Assembly: GCA_016711105.1 (NCBI GenBank)
Contig: JADJTO010000032.1
Location: forward strand, 1 to 5,284
Direction: 5' to 3'
DNA: 5,284 nt
Source of the DNA: Micropruina sp.
GTDB lineage: Bacteria > Actinomycetota > Actinomycetes > Propionibacteriales > Propionibacteriaceae
Under the pieces are notes generated by a model, which was not told the DNA's origin, made no database searches, and was given only the letters and a program-made list of their open reading frames with translations. Both the position numbers and the translations under genes were made by a program. Below, one piece after another: positions 1 through 5,284 of this stretch (position 1 is the first letter of the stretch; every line of letters begins with the position of its first letter).

Positions 1-18
1 AGCTCACCACACATCTGC

Positions 19-23
19 GAAAG
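19..23 (+). promoter_or_regulatory. Probable ribosome binding site of glgX
   Basis: GAAAG sits 7 bases before the ATG at 31, a normal Shine-Dalgarno spacing. It supports that ATG as the glgX start. The match to the anti-Shine-Dalgarno sequence is only partial, and with 30 bases of upstream sequence no promoter can be judged. Confidence 0.4.
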
Positions 24-30
24 ACCCCGA

Positions 31-2186
31 ATGAAGGCACCCATCAGCCGTCACCGGCGGACTCCAGCATTTCTTGCCGCGCGAGTCATCGACGGAGGAA
101 CCCGTTTCTCGCTCTGGGCACCACGGGCCACCGGGTCGAACTGGCATTGGTCGATCAGGACCGCCGACAGAGCAACTGGGAGATGGAACTGCAGGCTGAC
201 GGCCGGTGGACGGTTTTCGTCCCTGGCGTCGGCGCCCAGCAACGCTTCTGGCTTTCGCGTGCACGGCACCTGGGATCCCGGCAACGGGCAGCACTTCCAA
301 CCCGGCCAAGCCCTTGCTCGGCCCTTACGCCAGAATGCCATCACGAGTGGTGTCGATTACTCCGGTCCCATCTTCGACCACACCGCGGAGTCCAACTTCC
401 TGCCCGACCCCACTGGCTCCTTCGCTGCCGTGCCGCGCTGAGCGTCGTCGTCGCCGATACCGCTGCACCTTCGCCGCTGGCCAAGCCTACGCTGCCGCTG
501 TCGGACATGGTGATCTACGAGGCGCATGTGAAGGGGTACACCAGGCTGCACCCCCAGGTACCGGAGCACCTGCGCGGTACCTATGCGGGCATGGCCTACC
601 ACTCCACCGTCGAGCACCTGGTCTCCATCGGCGTGAACGCCGTGGAGTTTCTTCCCATCCACCACTTCGTCTCCGAACCGTTCGTGGTCGGGCGTGGCCT
701 GTCGAACTACTAGGGAACACAAGCCACGAGGGTTCTTCGCCCCCCACGGCGCCTACTCCTCCTCGGGCACCATGGGCGAGCAGGTCACTGAGTTCAAACA
801 GATGGTGTCCGCCCTGCACGAGGCCGGGATCGCCGTGATCCTCGATGTGGTGTACAACCACACTGGCGAAGGCGGTCACGACGGACCCACCATGTCCTTC
901 CGGGGCATCGACCACGGCGCCTACTACCGGCTCACCGACGACCAACGGAACGACTACGACGTCACCGGCTGCGGCAACGCGGTCGACACCTCTGACTCCG
1001 CCGTATTGCGCCTCGTCATGGACTCACTGCGGTGCTGGGCCCGCGAGATGGGCGTGGACAGGTTTCGTTTCGACCTCGCGACCACGTTGATTCGCGACGA
1101 GTACCACCACGTCGACCAACACCACCGGCTCAAGCAACTCATCGCCGAAGATCCTGTTCTCGCCGACAAGGTGATGATTGCCGAGCCGTGGGACCTGGGC
1201 CCCTACGGCTACCAGGTGGGTCGGTGGGGACCCGGGTGGGGGGAGTGGAACGACCATTTCCGGGGGTTCGCCCGCGACTTCTGGCGTGGCGCCATCGGCG
1301 GCGTTCAGGAGCTCGCCACGCGGCTGTGCGCTTCCTCGGACGTCTTCGACCACTCAGGGCGCGATTCGTCGGCCTCGATCAATTTCGTGACGGCCCACGA
1401 CGGCTTCACGATGCGGGACCTCGTGACCTATGACCTCAAGCACAACGAGGCCAACAACGAACGCAACCGTGATGGGACGGACGACAACCGCTCGTTGGAA
1501 CCACGGGGTACGAGGAGAAACCCAGGACGCGGGCGTCCGGGCTGCCCGCCGCCGCACCGCGCGCAACCTGATGGCGACCCTGCTGCTCGCCGCCGGTGTT
1601 CCATGATCACCGCTGGCGACGAGATGGGACCGCACCCGAAGTGGCAACAACAACGCCTACTGTCAGGATTCTCCCGTCTCTGGAGTCGCTGGACCGATCA
1701 GTGGGAGGACCAGGCGGGACTCACCAGCGCGCTGCTCGAGCTCCGTGCCAAAGCCACAAGATCCTGCGCCCCACCGGGAGTTCGCCGCACCACGGCGGGC
1801 TGACCGACGCCACCGGGAGGCGACTGGGCCGATCGAAGGTGGCCTGGTTCTGCGAATCCGGGACTGAGATGTCGGTCGAGCAGTGGCACGACACGGGACG
1901 GCGAACCGTGGGTCTGTACGTTTCGGACGTCGCCGAGGCGTTCCTGATCGTGATCCACGGCGGATCCGAGCCCGTGAACCTGACCCTTCCCGGTGCCCCG
2001 TGGGCGACCAGCTATCAGGTCGCGGTGCACACCGGGACGAGCGGGGAGCTGCCCACCAAGGCTCTCAAACCCGGCACCCAGATCGTGGTTCCCGGCCGCA
2101 CCGTGGTCGTTCTGCAGGCGAGCGTGCGCTCCACGGCAGCCACCGCCCTGCCGGTCTCAGAGTCACCAGAGCCACCGACACAGTGA
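31..2186 (+). CDS. glgX: Glycogen debranching enzyme GlgX (GH13), broken by about 13 apparent frameshifts
   Basis: This gene encodes a GlgX/TreX-type debranching enzyme that hydrolyses alpha-1,6 branch points of glycogen or limit dextrins in the cytoplasm. It is seen only by stitching all three forward frames. The order is an N-terminal CBM48-like region (GTRFSLWAPRAT, then VELALVDQD, GFRVHGTWDPG, NPAKPLLGPYA), the stretch DMVIYEAHVKGYTRLHP, and a (beta/alpha)8 barrel. The barrel carries all four GH13 regions: DVVYNHT (from 844), nucleophile Asp in FRFDLA (1072-1074), acid/base Glu in MIAEPWD (1183-1185) and Asp in VTAHDG (1399-1401). A beta-rich C-terminal domain follows. The stitched length, about 715 residues, is normal for GlgX. 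The ATG at 31 is chosen because GAAAG lies 7 bases upstream and the CBM48 sequence follows soon after. Frame changes fall near 134, 248, 298, 330, 432, 711-731, 1495, 1506, 1520, 1601, 1630, 1681 and 1753. Family assignment is firm; whether the gene is intact in the organism is inferred. Confidence 0.88.
147..713 (+). CDS. glgX: GlgX N-terminal fragment (one continuous frame)
   Basis: This open stretch is part of glgX, not a separate gene. Its true GlgX residues are at about 135-247 (VELALVDQD to GVGAQQR, CBM48 region) and about 435-713 (SVVVADT, DMVIYEAHVKGYTRLHP, GTYAGMAYHSTVEHL, GVNAVEFLPIHHF, ending GLSNY). Between about 248 and 432 the genuine protein is in the other two forward frames (GFRVHGTWDPG, NPAKPLLGPYA, NAITSGVDYSGPIFDHTAES), so the translation of this frame there is spurious. 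It ends at TAG 711-713, where GlgX proteins normally have the Trp of NYWGYNT. Confidence 0.6.
   Translation: MVDQDRRQSNWEMELQADGRWTVFVPGVGAQQRFWLSRARHLGSRQRAALPTRPSPCSALTPECHHEWCRLLRSHLRPHRGVQLPARPHWLLRCRAALSVVVADTAAPSPLAKPTLPLSDMVIYEAHVKGYTRLHPQVPEHLRGTYAGMAYHSTVEHLVSIGVNAVEFLPIHHFVSEPFVVGRGLSNY
694..1803 (+). CDS. glgX: GlgX catalytic-barrel fragment (longest clean glgX block)
   Basis: This is the catalytic core of glgX and the best-preserved part of the gene. From about 731 to 1494 it reads without a break: GFFAPHGAYSSSGTMGEQV, LDVVYNHTGEGG, SFRGIDHGAYYRL, VDRFRFDLATTL, MIAEPWDLGPYGYQVG, WNDHFRGFARDFWRG, SINFVTAHDGFTMRDLV and HNEANNERNRDG, all in canonical GlgX order with the Asp/Glu/Asp catalytic set present. 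After 1494 the frame becomes wrong: the genuine protein (ARRRTARNLMATLLLAAGV, MITAGDEMG, SGNNNAYCQDSPVS) is in the other frames until about 1681. WSRWTDQWEDQAGLTSALLELRAK then returns in this frame up to about 1751. The predicted start at 694 and stop near 1803 are artefacts of frame changes, not real gene ends. Confidence 0.75.
   Translation: MACRTTREHKPRGFFAPHGAYSSSGTMGEQVTEFKQMVSALHEAGIAVILDVVYNHTGEGGHDGPTMSFRGIDHGAYYRLTDDQRNDYDVTGCGNAVDTSDSAVLRLVMDSLRCWAREMGVDRFRFDLATTLIRDEYHHVDQHHRLKQLIAEDPVLADKVMIAEPWDLGPYGYQVGRWGPGWGEWNDHFRGFARDFWRGAIGGVQELATRLCASSDVFDHSGRDSSASINFVTAHDGFTMRDLVTYDLKHNEANNERNRDGTDDNRSLEPRGTRRNPGRGRPGCPPPHRAQPDGDPAARRRCSMITAGDEMGPHPKWQQQRLLSGFSRLWSRWTDQWEDQAGLTSALLELRAKATRSCAPPGVRRTTAG
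1218..1243 (+). other. Putative G-quadruplex motif inside glgX
   Basis: Four G runs of 3, 4, 3 and 6 bases (1218-1220, 1226-1229, 1234-1236, 1238-1243) are joined by loops of 5, 4 and 1 bases, which meets the usual G3+N1-7 pattern on the coding strand. The stretch encodes Gly/Trp-rich residues of GlgX (GRWGPGWGEW), so codon choice in high-GC DNA explains it well enough. A regulatory role is not supported. Confidence 0.3.
1596..2186 (+). CDS. glgX: GlgX C-terminal domain fragment with the true glgX stop
   Basis: From about 1755 this frame carries the genuine C-terminal part of GlgX: HKILRPT, SKVAWFCESGTEMSVEQWH, RTVGLYVSDVAEAFLIVIHG, SEPVNLTLPG, and a final beta-domain segment ending VVLQASV. 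A short polar tail rich in Ser, Pro and Thr precedes TGA at 2184-2186. The motif pattern (VAWF..G.EM....W......GLY, then NLTLP) matches the region after the barrel in GlgX proteins. The residues before about 1755 in this frame are not part of the protein. The tail sequence is poorly conserved in the family. Confidence 0.7.
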   Translation: MFHDHRWRRDGTAPEVATTTPTVRILPSLESLDRSVGGPGGTHQRAARAPCQSHKILRPTGSSPHHGGLTDATGRRLGRSKVAWFCESGTEMSVEQWHDTGRRTVGLYVSDVAEAFLIVIHGGSEPVNLTLPGAPWATSYQVAVHTGTSGELPTKALKPGTQIVVPGRTVVVLQASVRSTAATALPVSESPEPPTQ

Positions 2187-2307
2187 GGTAACCACTCCCA
2201 GCCGACCCGGATTCGATAGAGTTGACCCCTCGTAGCTACCAGCACCTACTCGGGTCCCGGTCCAGTTCCCAGCTCCTCCCAGCCGGGGGCGACCCCACCA
2301 ACCAGCC
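2187..2307 (+). other. glgX-glgE intergenic spacer
   Basis: About 120 bases separate the glgX stop from the most plausible glgE start. I see no strong element. There is an 8-base palindrome GTAGCTAC at 2232-2239 and a 4-bp GC stem (GGGG-CGA-CCCC, 2286-2296) with no T tract. A TTGACC at 2222-2227 lacks a good -10 partner. The length would allow a separate glgE promoter, but none can be shown. Because the glgE N-terminus is itself disrupted, the right boundary is approximate. Confidence 0.5.
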
Positions 2308-4347
2308 GTGACGCCCAGCGTCGACCGAGACTCCTGCGGCACTCCAGGTCGTCGGTGTCGGCCCGCAGGTCGTAGCACTCCCCGCGGCTTCGGACGGTAC
2401 CCGTCGCCAAAGTCTCCCCGTCATCGAAGGCGGTGCCTACGCGGCCAGGCCGCGGTGGGCGAAGCTGATCCGATCCGAGCCAAGGTGTTCCGGGAAGGCC
2501 ATGACGCGGTGAACGCGTCAGTGGGTCCTCACTGACCCCAACGGCCCGCGAGACCCGTGTCGAATGCGGCGGGTTCCAGAGCCGGCCGGGCTTGATCCTT
2601 GGGAAGCCTGGGTGCGTCCGGATTCCGAGGGAGCCTGGACCTTCCGGGTCGAGGGCTGGTCGGATCCCTGGGCAACCTGGTTGCACAACGCGCAAGCCAA
2701 GCTGCCGGCCGGGGTCGACATCGAGCTGGTCTGCCTCGGGAGCAAGGGACCTCTTCGAACGTACGGCGGCCATCGCCGACAAAGCCGGCGATCCCATCGA
2801 GGCTTCGATCCTGCGCGCCACCGCGATGTTGCTGATCCCTCAGCGTCCGGCCGTCGACCTGCTGGAGGTCGCCACGTCGGCTGGCATCCGTCGCGCCATG
2901 CAGCGCTATGGGCCGCGCGAGATGGTGACTCCCACCGCGGAGTTCCCGCTCTACGTTGATCGTCGCGCGGCGCTGTTCGCGAGCTGGTACGAGTTCTTCC
3001 CCCGCTCCATCGGCGCAGTCTGGGACGAGGCGGCGAAGAGCTGGCGCTCGGGCACCTTCGATGACTGTCACACGCGCCTCGAAGAGGTTGCGGCCATGGG
3101 TTTCGATGTGGTCTACCTACCACCGATCCACCCCATCGGCACCGCGTTCCGCAAGGGGCAAGAACAACTCCTGATCGCGGGTCCCAACGATCCCGGCTCG
3201 CCCTGGGCGATCGGGAGCGCCGACGGCGGCCATGACGCGATTCACCGCGACCTCGGCGACTGGGACTCCTTCGACAGGCTCGTGGCGAAGGCCAAAGACC
3301 TCGGTCTCGAGGTCGCCCTCGACTTCGCCCTGCAGGCCTCGCCGGACCACCCCTGGGCCACCGAACACCCCGAATGGTTCACCACTCGCCTGGACGGCAC
3401 CATCGCTTACGCCGAACCCGCCGAAGAAGTACCAGGACATCTACCCGGTCTACTTCGACGACGACTTCGACGGCATCTACGCCGAGGTCCTGCGCATCCT
3501 CAAGCTCTGGATGCCACTTTTACGGGGTCCGCGCGTTCCGGGTTGACAATCCGCACACCAAGCCGCTCGAGTTCTGGGACGGGTGATGCGCGAGATCCGC
3601 AGCACCGATCCCGATGTGATGTTCCTGGCCGAGGCGTTCACCCACCAGAGATGATGCACGGGCTCCGGAAAGTCGGCTTCCCCAGTCCTACACGTACTTC
3701 ACCTGGCGCAACGAGAAGTGGGAACTGGGGCGGTACATCGTCAAGCTGGCCCCGGGAAATGGACTCCTTCTACCGTCCGAACTTCTTCGTGAACACCCCC
3801 GACATCAACCCGCTCTACCTGCGGTCGGAAACCCGCCGCCTTCGCGATCCGCGCAGTTCTCGCCGCGACGCTGGCCCCCCACCTGGGGGGGTCTATTCAG
3901 GAGTTCGAGTTGTGTGAGCACGAACCGCTGAAGCCGGGTGGTGGGGAGTACCGCAACTCGGAGAAGTACGAGTACCGGCCGCGGGACTTCAACGCTCAGC
4001 CGAACCTCAACCTGCTCATCGGCCGGCTCAACGAGATCCGTCGGGCGCATCCCGCGTTGCAGCAGTTGCGCTCCATCACGTTCCAGCATGCCCCCCACGA
4101 CAAGGTCATCGCCTACGCAAAGTCGGACGGCGACGACACCGTGGTCGTGATCTGCAGCCTCGACCAGGACAACACGGTGGAGTCTGATGTGTACCTCGAC
4201 ATGGCATCATTGGGCGTGCCGGGCAGCGACTTCGTGAACCTGCGGGATGAGCTCACGGGTGCGACCTTCACCTGGGGGACGCGTAACTTCGTCCGGCTCA
4301 CGCCGTCCGCGCCGGCCCACATCCTGCACGTGCTAGATCGGGCCTGA
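2308..4347 (+). CDS. glgE: Alpha-1,4-glucan:maltose-1-phosphate maltosyltransferase GlgE, broken by about 18 apparent frameshifts
   Basis: GlgE (GH13_3) transfers maltosyl units from alpha-maltose 1-phosphate to the non-reducing end of alpha-1,4-glucans. Stitched across frames, the order is an N-terminal beta domain (PVIEGGAYAARP, AVGEADPIRAKVFREGHDAV, VLTDPNG, GAWTFRVEGWSDPWATWLH), a helical insert (DLFERTAAIADKAGDPIEAS), and a barrel with FPLYVDRRAALFASWYEFFPRS, GFDVVYLPPIHPIG and SPWAIGSADGGHDAIH. NPPKKYQDIYP comes next, then nucleophile Asp in FRVDNPHTKP (3545-3547), acid/base Glu in FLAEAFT (3631-3633) and Asp in FVNTPD (3801-3803). The C-terminal domain begins near ELCEHEPLK. These correspond to Asp394, Glu423 and Asp480 of Streptomyces GlgE. 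The stitched length, about 680 residues, is usual. GTG 2308 is in frame with GFGRYP but lacks a clear ribosome site, so the start is uncertain. Frame changes fall near 2397, 2417, 2451, 2524, 2738, 3157, 3171, 3416, 3514, 3582, 3646, 3682, 3755, 3827, 3838, 3878, 3888 and 3901. Confidence 0.88.
2592..3917 (+). CDS. glgE: GlgE N-terminal and barrel fragment (one continuous frame)
   Basis: Within this open frame the genuine GlgE sequence runs from about 2741 (ARDLFERTAAIADK) to about 3415 (RLDGTIAYAE). It covers the helical insert, the region before the barrel and the first barrel strands, with PPIHPIG at about 3120-3140. Residues before 2741 are out of frame. Near 3157-3171 two opposite single-base changes replace the expected KNNSL by QEQLL. 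After 3415 the real protein leaves this frame; only short pieces come back, so the translated tail up to 3917 is spurious. The apparent start and stop are not gene boundaries. Confidence 0.65.
   Translation: MILGKPGCVRIPREPGPSGSRAGRIPGQPGCTTRKPSCRPGSTSSWSASGARDLFERTAAIADKAGDPIEASILRATAMLLIPQRPAVDLLEVATSAGIRRAMQRYGPREMVTPTAEFPLYVDRRAALFASWYEFFPRSIGAVWDEAAKSWRSGTFDDCHTRLEEVAAMGFDVVYLPPIHPIGTAFRKGQEQLLIAGPNDPGSPWAIGSADGGHDAIHRDLGDWDSFDRLVAKAKDLGLEVALDFALQASPDHPWATEHPEWFTTRLDGTIAYAEPAEEVPGHLPGLLRRRLRRHLRRGPAHPQALDATFTGSARSGLTIRTPSRSSSGTGDARDPQHRSRCDVPGRGVHPPEMMHGLRKVGFPSPTRTSPGATRSGNWGGTSSSWPREMDSFYRPNFFVNTPDINPLYLRSETRRLRDPRSSRRDAGPPPGGVYSGVRVV
3910..4347 (+). CDS. glgE: GlgE C-terminal fragment with the true glgE stop
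   Basis: This block is free of frame changes and encodes the last part of GlgE: CEHEPLKPGGGEYRNSEKYE, YRPRDF, NLLIGRLNEIRRAHPALQQL, a beta domain (VIAYAKSDGDDTVVVICSLD, DVYLDMASLGV) and the ending RDELTGATFTWGTRNFVRL then HILHVLDRA. It matches the C-terminal region of mycobacterial GlgE segment by segment (NSEKYELRPRDF, RLNIIRRLHPAFQQLR, LWLDMAALG, RDEITGEEYQWG). The apparent TTG start at 3910 is internal: the frame is entered from SGFEL just upstream after a one-base change near 3901. TGA is at 4345-4347. Confidence 0.8.
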   Translation: MCEHEPLKPGGGEYRNSEKYEYRPRDFNAQPNLNLLIGRLNEIRRAHPALQQLRSITFQHAPHDKVIAYAKSDGDDTVVVICSLDQDNTVESDVYLDMASLGVPGSDFVNLRDELTGATFTWGTRNFVRLTPSAPAHILHVLDRA

Positions 4348-4349
4348 CG

Positions 4350-5284
4350 GTGCCCTTGCGGCAGCCCTGGCAGGAACACCTGGCCCGGGCACGCTGGTTT
4401 GCCGGCAAGGGCCTCGGCGGGGCACTCACGCGCATTGAACCCCTGGGGTGGTACACCGCTCCGGGGCAGCTGCCGGCGGTGCGCTCGGAATTGGCCACCC
4501 TCGACTACGGGTCACACCAGGAGACCTACCACCTCATGGTCGGGTACCTGGCGCCGGGGACGGGCGAGCCGGAGGCTGTCGTCACCACCACCGAGTTGGC
4601 CGACCTGGGGGCGGTTGACGTGGTGGACGCCCCCGCGTCGCTGACCGCGATGACCGCGCTCATCCCCTCCCTGCTGCGCGGGGGGCCGTCGGTGCACTGG
4701 GTGGCTTCCGATGCCGTGGATCCCACTGCCGCAGTGCGATTGTTCACCGGTGAGCAGAGCAACTCCACCGTCATCGTGGGCGGGGCCATGCTGAAGATCT
4801 TCCGGCGGCTGGAACCCGGAGCGAACCTCGACATCGAAGTGCTTTCGGCGCTGGCCGACTCGTCCACGACTCCGAAGCTCTACGGCTCGATCAGCGAGGC
4901 GGGCTATGACCTGGTCATGCTGTGTGAACTGGTCCCCCAGGCCAAGGACGGCTGGCGCTACGCCACGGCGGCCTGTGCCGCCGGACGCTCCTTCGATGCC
5001 GACCTGGCCGCCCTCGGGGTCGCGCTCCGCGGGGTGCACGCCGGGCTCGCCGCGCGGTTCGGGACCGCCAGCCTCGACGGCGCGGCGCTGAGCGCCACCA
5101 TGCTGGGCCGCCTCGAGGACGCCGCCCGTCAGGCGCCCGCCCTCGACCCCTTGGCTGAGAGCCTCGTGCCGGCGCTCCACCGCACCGGTAGGCCACTCCC
5201 TCATCACCCAACGGGTGCACGGCGACTTCCACCTCAGCCAGGCCCTGCTCCGCGCTGACGGCTGGCGGATCATCGACTTCGAGG
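4350..5284 (+). CDS. mak: Maltokinase Mak (Pep2), 3' end beyond the window, one apparent frameshift
   Basis: Maltokinase uses a nucleoside triphosphate to phosphorylate maltose at C1, giving the alpha-maltose 1-phosphate used by GlgE. The N-terminal cap shows ARWFAGKG (residues 14-21). The kinase part shows GEQSNSTV (about 134-141), MLKIFRRLEPGANLDIEV with the likely nucleotide-binding Lys149, then DLVMLCELV. At the right edge are the catalytic motif VHGDFHLSQ (from about 5215) and the metal-binding IIDFE. Family members are about 450 residues; roughly 310 are visible. The start is GTG 4350, two bases after the glgE TGA and with no clear Shine-Dalgarno, which suggests translational coupling. 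The frame is clean to about 5187. One extra base near 5190 then moves the protein to the next frame; without correction translation would stop at 5256-5258, losing the IIDFE motif. Related aminoglycoside-type kinases share HGD, but the cap motif and context favour maltokinase. Confidence 0.88.

Noticed and set aside
2222..2252. Possible promoter for glgE: TTGACC with TACTCG 19 bases later
   Set aside because: The -10 match is poor and the spacing long; a TTGACC by chance is common. Not enough to call a promoter.
2278..2296. Possible terminator between glgX and glgE (CCC-AGCC-GGG and GGGG-CGA-CCCC)
   Set aside because: The stems are only 3-4 bp and have no T tract after them; such short GC matches are expected by chance here.
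3500..3660. Programmed ribosomal frameshifting in glgE around the catalytic residues
   Set aside because: There are too many shifts, in both directions, with no recurring slippery heptamer or downstream structure; run-length errors explain them more simply.
5185..5258. A naturally truncated maltokinase ending at 5256-5258
   Set aside because: The next frame continues directly with VHGDFHLSQ and IIDFE, the essential kinase motifs, so the early stop is best explained by one extra base near 5190.
4..5273. Many long open frames on the minus strand, e.g. 2246-2821, 2518-3123, 4512-5273
   Set aside because: They lie opposite coding frames with clear GlgX, GlgE or Mak motifs and have low-complexity Arg/Gly/Pro-rich translations, as expected for antisense frames in high-GC DNA.
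1..5284. A previously undescribed system, mobile element or CRISPR array
   Set aside because: All substantial coding sequence is accounted for by glgX, glgE and mak; I saw no transposase, terminal inverted repeats or spaced direct repeats.

Overview
The window is high-GC, densely coding DNA carried on the + strand. The proteins resemble the actinobacterial (Streptomyces/Mycobacterium/Propionibacteriales-like) alpha-glucan and maltose-1-phosphate set, so the source is most likely an actinobacterium. The genus cannot be named from this sequence.

Layout: (1) about 31-2186, glgX, a GH13 glycogen/maltooligosaccharide debranching enzyme; (2) 2187-2307, a short spacer with no convincing regulatory element; (3) about 2308-4347, glgE, the GH13_3 maltosyltransferase; (4) 4350 to the right edge, mak (pep2), maltokinase, cut off by the window end just after the HGDFH and IIDFE motifs. 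glgE and mak are separated by only two bases. No rRNA, tRNA, mobile element or CRISPR array was seen.

By family knowledge, maltokinase phosphorylates maltose to alpha-maltose 1-phosphate, GlgE transfers the maltosyl unit to a growing alpha-1,4-glucan, and GlgX removes alpha-1,6 branches during glucan turnover. The window therefore covers both building and trimming of alpha-glucan. Trehalose synthase (treS), often beside mak in actinobacteria, is not between glgE and mak; it may lie beyond the right edge or elsewhere.

The striking feature is that none of the three genes is an uninterrupted reading frame. Reading conserved family motifs across frames, I count about 13 frame changes in glgX, 18 in glgE and one in mak. 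Most can be explained by one base too few or too many in a short G or C run, and nearly every catalytic motif survives in the stitched translation. This fits uncorrected indel errors in a draft or metagenomic assembly much better than gene decay. I see no sign of a new biological system: this is a known pathway seen through error-rich sequence.
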